From the NCBI GenBank assembly GCA_934045075.1, contig OW203723.1, positions 2,682,577-2,746,576 on the forward strand: 64,000 bases of DNA. Direction: 5' to 3'. Each line of letters begins with the position of its first letter. The stretch's first letter is position 1. This document shows positions 10,334 through 20,489 of this stretch, in pieces. Position numbers and translations under genes: made by a program. The notes under the pieces are model-generated. The model had not been told where the DNA came from and did not search any database. It worked only from the letters and a program-made list of their open reading frames with translations. The DNA is from Yponomeuta sedellus (Eukaryota > Arthropoda > Insecta > Lepidoptera > Yponomeutidae).

Positions 10334-10620
10334 ATTTTAAAAACCTATTTAGAGGCTAAAAATTCCACCCATACCGGGACTCGAACCCGTGACCTCTGGC
10401 TAACCGTGCCAGCGCTCTCCCATCTGAGCTAATGGGCGACTTACCGGCATCAGTGAAATTTCGAACCTCTTTACAATACTCTCTGTGTTACGTCCAGGAA
10501 GCGACATCTGGCTGAAGTAATTTGCATCACTTGCAGCCCCGAGTACCTACTTTGCAGTTAGGTTTTACATTGGAATGATATCGCCGGCATAGGTGGAATT
10601 TTTAGCCTCTAAATAGGTTT
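10334..10620 (-). mobile_element. tRNA-derived SINE (family E), foldback form
   Basis: The unit runs minus and includes the long upstream part (GCGACATCTGGCTGAAGTAA). It ends with an inverted copy of its own terminal 40 bases (TTTTTAGCCTCTAAATAGGT), giving it terminal inverted repeats. Confidence 0.6.
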
Positions 10621-10770
10621 TTAAAACACTTTATTGCACAAACAGAATAGTTAAAGAAAAAATAGTTACAACAATTATTTCTTAAATTTAAGTAATGTTA
10701 TGCAATTGGCGGTCTTATCGATTAGATCGATCACTTCCAGACCATCTCTGGATAGCGTGGATTGCATAAA
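10621..10770 (-). repeat. LINE 3' end (L1 type), diverged
   Basis: Starts with ACTTTATTGCACAAACAG (AATAAA on the minus strand) and has GGCGGTCTTATCG, matching the GGCGGCCTTATTG block of other copies. Confidence 0.45.
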
Positions 10771-10774
10771 CCGA

Positions 10775-12035
10775 TCCAAAGGATGCAGTACAGTTGGTTT
10801 TTAAATGATAATAATAAATATTGTTAAGAATAGAAGTTTGATTTTAGAACGCACCATGACGGGCGTAACTACTTAACAGCTGTCAGATGAGTTGGAAATT
10901 GCCCTCTTGTTTTGTTGCTTGTGAAACATTTCATTTTTGTGGCAATTAGATTGCCGGGCTTATATCTTCGTGTGAAGTGCGAAATAAGTTCAGGGTCGGA
11001 TCCCAGTATTTGACACTTTGGTTGTTGGGCGACGGATTGCCCAAAATAGTAGGCATAACCTATATTTTGGTGAAAATAGTAGAGATATATTTTTGGGGTG
11101 CCGTGAAAGTGCACTGAAGGTAGGTAACTTTCTGGAGAAAGAGCTCTTGGGATAGACGGGGAAGTCTAGGGACCCTCAGATCTTCCAGTGTACCCAGTTC
11201 GAACGGCGCCGGCTGCCAAGTCGAGAGGCGTCGACGCAGACAGACTTTGTAAGTGTCTTTTTTTTCTCATAATTTTTAAGTATTATTATTTAAGTGGGTC
11301 CTTTACCCAAGATATACATAATTCAATGATAAAAACATACACGTATCTTCTACTATACTAAAATACCTAGCCGTGTTCGTGACTTCTTGCTTCAGTCTCA
11401 TGAATTAATAAAAATATATATAAGTACTAGGTTTCATAAAACTTAGCACATAGAATCATAGCACACTTGTATGCACACCTGTGAAGGCTCATCCGAAAAA
11501 ACGAAATGATATCGTTCTTCCCTCTTTGGCCTCAGGCTCGGAACTTGATGGTAGCAATAAAGTTGGCTCCGGTTTGATAACTTTGTTACAGCGTGATCCG
11601 AACATATTGAGTTTCATATAAAGAATAGGCTAATGTACAGTCGACAACACATCAACCTTTACACCTGTGAACTCTACTCAGTTAACTTACCGCCGACTAT
11701 ATAAAGATTGACTTGCTGTTGATTGTACTACTCTGTTAACTCCCGTAATATTGTTGCGTCGGGCTTGCTTCGTGAGGTATAAGCTTATATAATAAGCAGA
11801 ATTGCCTTCTAACTGTTGCAGAATAGCAAAGGCAAGTCCCCACTTAGGTACAAACTTCAAGCAAACTTATGTTAAAGCCCTTCGCGGCACCCATCTTCAT
11901 AGGCTAATTAAGTTGGGCCAATGGCTTAACAATGCGTAAGTTGGAACATTGTGTTGTGGTATGTTTGTTTGTTCGTTCGCTCGTTCGTTCGTTCGTTTAT
12001 TTGTTTGTCTGCTTGTTTGTTTGCTACACTTTATT
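10775..12035. other. Unassigned stretch
   Basis: No gene supported. A minus-strand frame at 10869-11114 has no recognisable motif. The region is low-copy-looking apart from short repeats. Confidence 0.4.
11966..12022. repeat. GTTC/GTTT microsatellite
   Basis: A run of GTTC and GTTT tetramers. Confidence 0.8.
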
Positions 12036-12243
12036 TCACTAAACATTTACATACAGACACATACATTGCTTCTGGCCCCACACTAGGATACCCTATGTCG
12101 TGGGAACCAGAAACAACGACATCATAAACATGTAAACATCCAAGACCTGGGGGTTTTTTTTTTGTTCCCAGCCAGGATTCAAACCCGGGACCTCTTGCAT
12201 GGTAGGTAGATGCACCACAGCTACGCCACAGAGGTCGTCACTT
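12036..12243 (-). mobile_element. tRNA-derived SINE (family F), copy 3
   Basis: Minus-strand copy with ACATACATTGCTTCTGGCCC, CCCAGCCAGGATTCAAACCC and the terminal CACAGAGG. Confidence 0.6.
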
Positions 12244-12395
12244 AGAATTATTTAAAATATATCACTTAAAAATCAGGATTAACTTAGATTATTAGCAAAG
12301 AAAGACTTTTTTCTAGAGAATTTTCTTACAGCCAGTTTTGATATTTAGGCCCACTGTGTCAGCCCGGGATAGCACATTAAACTCGAGTTAAACGA

Positions 12396-12590
12396 ATTTA
12401 AAAACCTATTTAGAGGCTAAAAATTTCACCCATGCCGGGATTCGAACCCGCAACCTCTGGCTATCCGTACCAGCCAGAGGTTGCGGGTTCGAATCCCGGC
12501 ATGGGTGAAATTTTTAGCCTCTAAATAGGTTTTTAAATTTGTTCCTTAGCACGGGTTAGTGCATTAAAAATAAAAATAGTGTAATCGAGT
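12396..12590. mobile_element. tRNA-SINE family E hairpin copy
   Basis: From 12400 to 12535 the sequence is an almost perfect palindrome: tail, B box and anticodon arm on the minus strand, then immediately the same on the plus strand (centre near 12468). The plus tail continues with GTTCCTTAGCACGGGTTAGT. A transcript would fold into a ~65-bp stem. Confidence 0.7.
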
Positions 12591-12649
12591 TAAACGGTTA
12601 AACAGATAATTTCGCTTAAGAAATGATTACAGTATTAAATAGTGGTAAA

Positions 12650-12757
12650 GGGCAAGTGGGTATTACCCCCCAATGAAGGCACTACCTTGCGCTATGGCGT
12701 TCAATAGGGGAGGGATAGCCCAGCAGTGGACTAATATAGCCTGAAGAAGAAAGAGAA
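12650..12757 (+). repeat. GAA-tailed repeat (family W), 3' part
   Basis: From TACCCCCCAATGAAGGC to CAGCAGTGGACTAATATAGC and a GAAGAAGAAA tail. Confidence 0.6.
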
Positions 12758-13044
12758 GAAAGGACAAGTAAAGCACAAACAAAACACATAATTTCTGTCA
12801 CTATTTTGACACATATCAAAGACAGACCTGCTGGTCCAAGCAAGCCTACAGGAAAGTATTTTTTCGGCCCATACTTGTCACTCGGCTAGCATACACGTCT
12901 CAAAAAATGGCAAATATACTGGAAAATAATCAAACGAAGAAATATTTCGGTTTGTTATAGTGGTCCGTGAAAATGTTAAAAATGCTGGCATTGACACGTT
13001 GGAAAAACGTTATAGAGAAACGATTGGTCAGAGACTTAAGCCAG

Positions 13045-13202
13045 GTTTTCACGGTCTTAATGCGCTCGGTCCGAGTGCGCCATCCGAGTAAACTAGTGCT
13101 TCTGATTGGACGGTTTTCCGTGACAACACCAGAATAGCCAATCAGAAGCATTAGTTTACTCGGATGGCGCACTCGGCCCGAGTCCACTAAGACCGTGAAA
13201 AC
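13045..13202. mobile_element. Palindromic MITE, 158 bp
   Basis: GTTTTCACGGTCTTAATGCG at the left mirrors the right end CTAAGACCGTGAAAAC. The complementarity continues inward through GGATGGCGCACTCGG-type blocks and CCAATCAGAAGCA. Only the central ~30 bases are unpaired. Non-coding. Confidence 0.7.
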
Positions 13203-13635
13203 GCGGCTTTACACTGCAGTATGATGATTAAAATCTGCTTGAGCGCATTTAGAGTTCCGTACTTGAGGCGGCCTCTTAACTACGTGAGCTTAATTCGAAT
13301 GGCAGAAGTTAGCCACTGACGTAATAAAAATAAAAGTGAACTTTGCTCGTTAAAGGTATAATTAGGGGCCCGAAGGTCGGCTCGCACAGTTTACACCTCG
13401 CAAAGCAGTTTTAATTAACGTGAAAATCTTGCGTAGAGCAACGCTTTTTACTTTAAAAAATGACTCGAATTAAAAATCTTAAAAGATCTGCCGGCAGCTG
13501 AAAAAGTTTGTAAATAAAATAGGGCAGGTAGGCAATTTTGCCATTTTTGCTGCTGTTTTTGCCAATGCTGTGTGGTGTCGGCCTAGAGAATAGCACCAAC
13601 CGAATTCTCCCCGCGGGTGTCGTAAAAGGCGAGTA

Positions 13636-14250
13636 AAGGTCTTCGCACATTATAACAACTCCACGCCAACGCGGCAGCAACTCTACTCACACTCTCGATG
13701 AGTAGTCAACTAGTTGATCCACCCCATGGTCACTAGTGGGCAATGCGTTGTCAACGAGTGGACAACGCGGTGTCAACGAGTGGGTAATGCGTATTGAATT
13801 TTGTCCAAAGAAGTCATGTTGCTTATGAAATGTCGAACTTTACATTCAGTGAACTGGCGATTATAGCTATTATACTCGATAATGAAAATGAACGAAACAG
13901 CAGGAAAAAAAGATATTGGGTACATGATATGTTGCGACAAAGGAAATCAGAAGGTGAATATTGTAATGGCGGACGGGGGGGGCTGGCAAATGGTTGCCCG
14001 TCACGCGTCAGTCGCAAACGCATAGTCGTTGCGTGGACAACGTGTGGTCGTTGCGTGGACAACGTGTGGTCATTGCGTGACAAACGTGTCGGGGTTGACC
14101 TTTAGTGTACGATGCGTAGGCCACTCGTCGTACACTACTTTAATATCATTTTTTTTAAATTAAACCTTGAACATATGACACACGGCTTAAATTTCAATAT
14201 TTGGCATAGAGTCGAGTCGCCGTTGAGTCGTTTTAATGTGCGAAGACCTT
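13636..14250 (+). mobile_element. PIF/Harbinger-like non-autonomous element
   Basis: Inverted ends AAGGTCTTCGCACATTA and complement bound the insert. Interpreted with a 3-bp duplication the flanks are TAA and TTA (one mismatch); with a 2-bp duplication they are TA and TA. Subterminal blocks such as GTGGACAACGTGTGGTCGTT are repeated. The N-terminal transposase-like remnant inside supports the PIF/Harbinger assignment. Confidence 0.65.
13830..13961 (+). pseudogene. Harbinger-type transposase N-terminal remnant
   Basis: 44 codons, from ATG to GEY, contain KKRYWVHDMLRQRKSEGEY. The RYWVH...R-x2-GEY pattern is the N-terminal signature I know from HARBI1/PIF-type nucleases. Immediately afterwards the frame runs into unrelated glycine/arginine-rich sequence, so the catalytic DDE part has been deleted. 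It is the only coding trace in the 615-bp element. Motif seen directly; family by recall. Confidence 0.6.
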
Positions 14251-14544
14251 TAGGGACACGAACCGGGGGGCGGGCAGCAGCGCCCCCTGCAGGACAATTC
14301 CACCAAACTGCGATCTCCAACCCGCATGCCCAGCGTGGGGATTATGGGCATTACCCTCCAATGATGGTAGGTACAACCTTGCGCTGTGGCGCTCATTAGG
14401 GGAGGGCTATGTCCAGCAGTGGACTATAATAGCCTGAAGAAGAAGAAGGTAGGCAATTAACTAAAACTTTGCAAAAAATTGTACAAATTGGAAGAAACAA
14501 CCTAACTAATAATAACCTAATTACCAACAAATACCCAAAAAACA

Positions 14545-14622
14545 GGGCGCTTTGGCGCTCATTAGGGGAGGGCTATGTCCAGCAGTGGACTAATATAGCC
14601 TGAAGAAGAAGAAGAAGAACCT
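14545..14622 (+). repeat. GAA-tailed repeat (family W), terminal fragment
   Basis: GGCGCTCATTAGGGGAGGG to AGCCTGAAGAAGAAGAAGAA. It lies just after the complete tail at 14448, so two tails sit close together. Confidence 0.6.
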
Positions 14623-14854
14623 CAAATCGGAGAATTTGCCGAAGGAGAAATAGACACGGGTAGTCGGTAAAAATATTAATAAGTATTAATAAACATACGT
14701 ATACGTAATAATAAACTTACATAAATCATACTTGAATACTATAAATAATACCTATGTACACATACATAAATAGTGACTTATATAACAAGTGTGTTAGAAA
14801 CAGATGATATACCTACATATATATTAAAGGAAATTAATGAATGCTTACAGCAAT

Positions 14855-15108
14855 ATAAGTTACTCAGAGAGAAGGAATTCCATTACTCTGGTTTTAAATA
14901 TAGCCGGAGATGGGTAGCGTCTTATCGCAACCGGCAGGTCATTCCACAGCCGGGCGGCCCTTACGGTAAACGAGCTACCTTGCCTGGAACAAATTGCTAT
15001 TAGCAATAAGGCCGCCAATTGTATCTTATCGTCTGTATCTGCTGTTCTGTATAAATTTTCCGGTATACAATAAAGAATATTTTTATCTTATCTTATCTTT
15101 AAGTCCCC
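14855..15108 (+). repeat. LINE 3' end (L1 type)
   Basis: Contains AACAAATTGCTATTAGCAAT, AAGGCCGCCAATTGTA, AATAAAGAATATTTTT and a (ATCTT)n tail. These are the hallmarks of this window's commonest LINE 3' terminus. No readable reverse transcriptase precedes it. Confidence 0.55.
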
Positions 15109-15274
15109 GGATGTCGATGTTAAGTTTTTTGATGTTTACTTTTTAAACAAGTGATGATTTGGGTTAGTAAGTACCCCAAAGCGCCTTAAGAGAACATAGT
15201 ATCTCTAGCAGAACGGCAAAGTTCACCGTTACTTTGTTAGTTAGTTAGTTAGACCCTCAGATCATAAAAAGAAG

Positions 15275-15520
15275 GTTAGACCTGAGATTTCCGCACTTAG
15301 CCTCATAGTTGGGCCATTGTACGTAGCAAGCGCTGTGGTACGCTAACACCTCCGACACTAGGGTTTCCTTACCATGTTTTCCTTCACGAGTAGTATTGCT
15401 ACTAGGTACAATTTCAGAAATGTACATAACTTAGAAAACAAAGTCAATGGTACATGCCGGGGTTCGAATCCCCGACCATCCGGCGTTCTACACAACTCCG
15501 CTACCACCGCTTTCAAAGTT
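15275..15520 (-). mobile_element. tRNA-derived SINE (family D)
   Basis: Minus-strand head with AAGCGGTGGTAGCGGAG and GGGGATTCGAACCCCGG; body as at 3374. No credible acceptor stem. Confidence 0.65.
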
Positions 15521-15863
15521 CACCGTGTTGAACACATTGCCAAGTTCAACAAAGTGACCTGGATATTTTCCATCTCTTATTGGGTATCATCCGTCATTTT
15601 AACGAGTGTCGCAACGAGTGGCCTGGACGGAAGCCAAACTGGAAACAATTAAGGCGCTTTCATGTGCTCACTAGCGCCACCAACGTTGGTGGTTTTCAAA
15701 AATCATAAGTGGTTTTATAATAGGGCTTCTTCCAAAATATACACATCAAAAATCGTCTTCGTCTATTTTGAATATAAAGCCTAGTACAACCTAGGACAAG
15801 CAAAATATATTTTGGAAAACGAACATTACATACTAAGAAAGAGTGAAATGAAACGAAATTAGT

Positions 15864-16172
15864 CCAAAAATCCCACAAGCACCATGCGGTTAGCTAATGC
15901 ACCGCCCTCCCTCTCACTTTTTCAAGCAGAAGCAAGACACGAACACACCACCACCAATACCAATACTTGTGTGAGAAAATACGCGACGCAAGATGCAAGT
16001 TCACTTGCATTTGTGAGCCTGAGGATGCCTCGTGTTAGAGGCGAAACGCGTCGCGTATTTCTCACACAAGTATTGGTGTTGGTGGTGGTGTGTTCGTGTC
16101 TTGCTTCTGCTTGAAAAAGTGGGAGGGAAGGCGGTGCATTAGCTAACAGCATGGTGCTTGTGGGATTTTTGG
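15864..16172. mobile_element. Large hairpin element, 309 bp with ~125-bp arms
   Basis: The left arm starts CCAAAAATCCCACAAGCACC and the right arm is its complement with few differences, running inward through TTTTTCAAGCAGAAGCAAGA to GAAAATACGCGACGC. The loop (about 15990-16045) carries CCTGAGGATGCCTCGTG. The ORFs on both strands read the same arm and are artefacts of the palindrome. Confidence 0.75.
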
Positions 16173-16207
16173 CGGAATTCAGCAAAGTAATTTTAACTTT
16201 TTAATGC

Positions 16208-16385
16208 TATTATGAAACGAAATTAAATTAAATGAAAAGGTTTTATTCCAAGTAGCGCAGAAACTGCGGCTTAATGAAAGTTACAATTCAAACTAGGTGT
16301 CCATTTCAAAATCTAGATTATTTTGGAGAAAAAATGGACAAATAAACTGCAAACTTAGTCTTGTCTACTAAACTTGTTTATTTGC
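16208..16385 (-). repeat. LINE 3' UTR (L2 type)
   Basis: On the minus strand it carries ATGGACACCTAGTTTGAATT, GCCGCAGTTTCTGCGCTAC and AATAAAACC, as after the ORF remnant at 41156-41368. Confidence 0.6.
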
Positions 16386-16429
16386 GATGGCGATCAATGT
16401 ATTCATATAAATAATATAATAGTATAATA

Positions 16430-16570
16430 TTACATACATACATAACCTCACGCCTGTATTCCAGAGGCGTAGGCAGAGACCAGGGACTGCCAGCTGACAC
16501 GATCCTGACAGATCACCTTCGCTTCATCAACGTTCATAAGTCGTTGCATACACGCACGCCGGTTCCGGGT
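16430..16570 (+). repeat. Microsatellite-linked repeat (CATA plus conserved flank)
   Basis: A short CATA run is followed by CTCACGCCTGTATTCCAGAG, GGCAGAGACCAGGGACTGCC, ATCACCTTCGCTTCATCAAC and TCGTTGCATACACGCACGCC. The same flank occurs at 24817 and, next to a long CATA array, at 52563. Confidence 0.6.
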
Positions 16571-16610
16571 ACTTTTTATCTTTCCCTTTGCTCTTTCCCT
16601 GGTCGTGGCC

Positions 16611-16930
16611 TATTGAAACCGAATGATTAGAATCGAACACTAAGGTTAAGCGACAATAGGCGCGGTCGGGTGCTGGATGGGTGACCATCCCGTGACTACC
16701 GCTAGTTGTATTTTTGCGAGCCCTTCCGTGCTTCGCATGGCACGGTAAGCCTTTGTTGCCGACTGTCATGTAATGGCAGTCGTTAAGCCATGCCAGAGGC
16801 CTTATGGGCGGCTTAATTACTTCCTACAGTAAGGCTCGCCACTGTCTTACAACCCGGACTTAGCCCCCGAGGCAGAGTATGGCCTAACACTCCTGCGATG
16901 CATGAAGACACCCATGACCCAGCCGTGGGG
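16611..16930 (+). mobile_element. 5S-SINE, near full length
   Basis: 5S-like head with AGGCGCGGTCGGGTGC and TGGATGGGTGACCATCCC, then the family body through to GACCCAGCCGTGGGG. Confidence 0.7.
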
Positions 16931-16951
16931 CACGGGTGTCTTTCTGTTGTA

Positions 16952-17013
16952 AATTAATTACTATACTTTATTGTACCATAAGGTCATGGTCCAATAAAGT
17001 ATAATAATTAATT
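16952..17013. repeat. Hairpin, ~26-bp arms
   Basis: AATTAATTACTATACTTTAT on the left pairs with the right arm ATAAAGTATAATAATTAATT. A looser inverted pair (GCAATAAAATATCAG / CTGATATTTTATTCGC) follows at 17090-17160. Both may be MITE remnants. Confidence 0.55.
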
Positions 17014-17709
17014 AGAGGGCTTTTCACGCCTTCAGTACATACCACTTTTTTAAGGAACCAATACTCAGAACCAACACTGAATTCGCAATAAAATATCAGT
17101 TGTAAAAAACTAAGATATTAAAGTTTTGCCAGGAATACCTAGCTGATATTTTATTCGCAATATTAAAGTGAAATCTATAACGTTTATTGAAAGGCTTTGA
17201 AAACACGACTACATAAACCTTATGCTTTACAAATCAAGCTGCAGTTAATAAAAAGGTCCTTTTCAGTTCCATTCTAAAGCTTCTCGCCTTTTGAAAAATT
17301 TTTATTATAAAACAAAACACCTGACTGCTAAAAAGTCTTGTCGTTGAATGATGTTCAGGTTAGTTAGATTTGAAATTTGCTTGATTTGCTTGGCTGGTTA
17401 TCCGTTGCACAGAGCTCAGGGTATTCTAGTTTGGGACCAGGAGGGTGAGTCTCTAAAATGTATAGTTGTTTATCATAATAGTCCGGTAATGGTCATTTCA
17501 TTCACACAATCGGTAGTTCAGTAACTTATCGGATTGCAGTGGTAGGTATAACCCGTGCAACTTAACTCGGCCTCTCACGCGGATCTATCTTCTTCGCAAG
17601 AGTTGCCTATTTAATTTGCGCGGGTTATACCCCTGGCATGCTATGCCATTGTACTTCTATTGCTTTGTAGACTACTAAATTGAGGGAAATATCAACTATT
17701 GTCGTGCTT

Positions 17710-17910
17710 TATAGGGAAGAGCGGGTGATCGTGCTCTTCTACTATAAAGGGAAATTTCCCGCCAGGCAGATCGTATGCCTGGGGACTGCCGGTCCAACTA
17801 ATATTAGTCGGACGTTATATTTATGGTATGTCATTGAAACACTTTGATTGCGCGATCCAGGAATGTTGGAGTTTGTAGTGCGCGCACAGATTTGACATGT
17901 GCTCGCCACA
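17710..17910 (-). repeat. 3' LTR (201 bp)
   Basis: Minus-strand 3' LTR of the deleted element; highly similar to 18318-18633 once the insert there is removed. Confidence 0.65.
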
Positions 17911-18317
17911 TCACTCCCCTTCAAGACCGTAGCTACGCATAGCTAGGTCTGATAGGAATCAAAGTCTGTGCTCTAAAGCCTGCAATGCCAGGTGACGCTG
18001 AGTCAGTGAGTCGACTAGCGGTTGAGGGTGTTCGGCGGCTAACAGTCACTTCACCGGCGACAGTACCATGGAGCCCGCGCATGTGGTAGGAACCGGTGAA
18101 GGCTGCAGTACCACTGGCAACGTGTACGTGTGCTGCTGTGTGGCTGCCGTGCCGAGGGGTTGGAGGAAGATCACCATCAGTCCCAGTAGTCGGTGCGTTG
18201 ACTGTAGTGGAACTGATGAAGTGAGAGGGAAGATTTCTGGCCTTGCTTTGAGACTAATTTATGTGAGGTGCTGCGAGAGCAAAGGAAGGTTGACAATGTT
18301 CTGTCAGGGGTCACCAC

Positions 18318-18633
18318 TATAGGGAAGAGCGGGTGATCGTGCTCTTCTACTATAAAGGGAAATTTCCCGCCAGGCAGGTCGTATGCCTGGGGACTGCCGG
18401 TCCAACTAAAGATAAAGATAAAGATAAAATTTTTTATTTAAACCACTTACTAACAAATTGTAAATTTTTCGCATTACATAAAAGTATGATTAGCTTATAA
18501 TATTATTACTAATATTGTTACTAATATTAGTCGGACGTTATATTTATGGTATGTCATTGAAACACTTTGATTGCGCGATGCAGGAATGTTGGAGTTTGTA
18601 GTGCGCGCGCAGATTTGACATGTGCTTGCCACA
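18318..18633 (-). repeat. 5' LTR carrying an insertion
   Basis: 316 bp; removing 110 bp of insert and a 5-bp duplication leaves 201 bp, exactly the length of the other LTR. Confidence 0.65.
18410..18519 (-). mobile_element. LINE/SINE 3' fragment inserted in the LTR
   Basis: Flanked by ACTAA (18405-18409 and 18520-18524). On the minus strand it ends in a (TTTATC)n tail next to one copy of the duplication, as expected for target-primed reverse transcription. The other LTR preserves the empty site. Confidence 0.7.
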
Positions 18634-18874
18634 CTTATATAATTTTATTGAAAAACTATGTAAGTGTTAGACTCTAGGGCCAGGACAGGTGATTGTGTTG
18701 TGTTGAAGATATTTTTGTTCTATCTGTACTTATGCTCACAATTGGGCACTTGGGCTCTGCAGGCCTCCTGAAGAGATCCCTTCAGAGGCATCCAGATATC
18801 AGATATGAGAAGGTACTAGCTTCAAAACGATGGCAGTTCGTTGCTTTTTCACATCCGTACAATGAGTAATTATC

Positions 18875-18917
18875 ATGCGGCGAGTCTTTCCTTTCTTTGA
18901 ATCAACACTCGCCGCAT
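18875..18917. repeat. Short hairpin
   Basis: Perfect 11-bp arms ATGCGGCGAGT / ACTCGCCGCAT with a 21-base pyrimidine-rich loop, 25 bases before the CATA array. Confidence 0.5.
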
Positions 18918-18941
18918 TCCTCTTCTCTCTACTTCTTTCTT

Positions 18942-18966
18942 CATACATACATACATACATACATAC

Positions 18967-18997
<31 letters not shown>

Positions 18998-19187
18998 CAT
19001 ACATACATACATACATACATACATACATACATACATACATACATACATACATACATACATACATACATACATACATACATACATACATACATACATACAT
19101 ACATACATACATACATACATACATACATACATACATACATACATACATACATACATACATACATACATACATACATACATACATACA
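18942..19187. repeat. (CATA)n microsatellite, ~246 bp
   Basis: About 61 tetramers with a single substitution near 18967. It generates long spurious tyrosine/isoleucine/histidine or methionine/tyrosine/valine/cysteine reading frames on both strands; none is a gene. Confidence 0.97.
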
Positions 19188-19446
19188 CAAAAAAAATCCT
19201 TTACTTTCGCAGTTGGTTAAAGAGAGCTAATATACTTATGATGGAAAAAGTAGACGTTTCTTCAGCCAATAAGTATTAGAATTCCGTAATTTGTCCGGCG
19301 TGAAGCCGCGGGAGCTTATTACGAGTACGGATGCTTCACCTTTCTTGGGGACAGTGGGAGTAATCTCGTTCTTTTCTAGGATTCCATACCCGATGGTTAC
19401 AAAACGGGACCATTACTATATTACCTTGCCTTAAACGATCGCTCGT

Positions 19447-19690
19447 TATCAACCCTTGTATGTCCCCACTGCTGGGGCACGGGTCTCCTCCTGCATCGCA
19501 GGAAGGTTAGGCCATACTCCACCACGGGGGCCAAGTGCGGGTTGGTGGAAGATTGTACTCGTATGACAGTGGCGGGCCTTACTGTCAGAAGTTAATAAGC
19601 CGCCCATAGGCCTCTGACATGTCTTAACGACTGCCATTATACGACAGCCGCAACCAACGGCTTAGCGTGCCTTGCGAAGCACGGATGAAA
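19447..19690 (-). mobile_element. 5S-SINE, 5'-truncated, minus strand
   Basis: From TATCAACCCTTGTATGTCCC to CTTGCGAAGCACGGA; the 5S-like head is absent. Confidence 0.65.
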
Positions 19691-19711
19691 CTCAATGACT
19701 CAAATTTTGCC

Positions 19712-19905
19712 ACTTACAACTAATTGACATACCTCTTTCGCTTCATTAACATTAGTCGTTGTATGTTTCCTTCACGATATTCACAATTGTACGTAACTTT
19801 GAAATTAAACAAAGTCTTGGTACATTCCTCCACTGGGGATGGAACCTGGGGCTCTTACTTGCGAGTCCATAGTTCTAACCACTGGAGTGCTACCGCTAGT
19901 ATATG
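19712..19905 (-). mobile_element. tRNA-derived SINE (family D variant)
   Basis: Shares ACTTTGAAATTAAACAAAGT and the A-box end GCTACCGCTAG with family D; the B-box region is diverged. Confidence 0.5.
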
Positions 19906-20104
19906 GAAGACGTCGTTATTTGCACTTTCAGAGAACTGTACGCGCTTCGCGTGTAATTAAACCACAGCTGGCAAGTATGGAAATAAACTTTGACACTAAG
20001 CTTTGAAAAGCGTTACTTTGACGTCCTCCGTAAACTTCGATGATTTTAACTATACATTACGTTTAATTATAAATTTTGAACGTTATATATCAAAAACTTA
20101 GTGG

Positions 20105-20180
20105 TAGGGGTCATTAGCGTTAGTAATAGACGGTCACCCATCCATGCACTGAACGCGCCCTGTGTTGCTTATTCTTCGTC
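20105..20180 (-). mobile_element. 5S-SINE variant fragment (head only)
   Basis: On the minus strand: AGGGCGCGTTCAGTGCATGG followed by ATGGGTGACCGTCTA, the subfamily closest to 5S rRNA. Confidence 0.6.
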
Positions 20181-20187
20181 GATCGAT

Positions 20188-20485
20188 ATCAATTGTATGT
20201 CCCCACTGCTGGGGCACGGGTCTCTTCCTGCATCGCAGGAAGGTTAGGCCATACTCCACCACCAAGTCGCCCATAAGGCCTCTGACATGGCTTAACGACT
20301 GCCATTACATGACAGCCGGCACCAACGGCTTAGCGTGCCTTGCGAAGCACGGAAGCGCTCGCAAAAAATGTCACTAGCGGTAGTCACGGGACGGTCACCC
20401 ATCCCGCACCTGACCGCGCCTGTTGTTGCTTAACGCAAGTGATTGATTCCAATCACTCGGTTTGACTAGGCCCCGAGCGCTTAAC
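20188..20485 (-). mobile_element. 5S-SINE with internal deletion, minus strand
   Basis: Contains both head and body but lacks the central block between CCACCACC and AAGTCGCCCATAAGG. Confidence 0.65.
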
Positions 20486-20489
20486 CTTC

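Larger units (their letters stand above)
13562..14448 (+). repeat. GAA-tailed repeat (family W) interrupted by a DNA transposon
   Basis: The 5' part (13562-13635, to GTAAAAGGCGAGTA) and the 3' part (14251-14448, from TAGGGACACGAACC to the GAAGAAGAAG tail) join exactly as in the uninterrupted copies. This fixes the ends of the inserted element. Confidence 0.75.
17710..18633 (-). mobile_element. Internally deleted LTR retrotransposon, minus strand
   Basis: Two direct repeats (17710-17910 and 18318-18633) surround 407 non-coding bases. Reading the minus strand, the repeat starts TGTGG. The 3' copy is preceded by GAAGGGGAGTGA, a good polypurine tract. The 5' copy is followed by GTGGTGACCCCTGACAG, like the tRNA primer-binding sites of insect Gypsy/BEL elements. 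gag and pol are absent. Target duplication not resolved, and the LTR 3' end (CCTATA) is not the usual CA. Confidence 0.65.

Noticed and set aside
15884..16185. Matching ORFs on opposite strands (LANAPPSL...LFQAEARH)
   Set aside because: Mirror images of one another because the locus is a palindrome; no domain.
18873..19279. Long ORFs on both strands (YIHT/MYVC repeats)
   Set aside because: They are translations of the CATA microsatellite; the same happens at 36429-36814 and 52184-52617.
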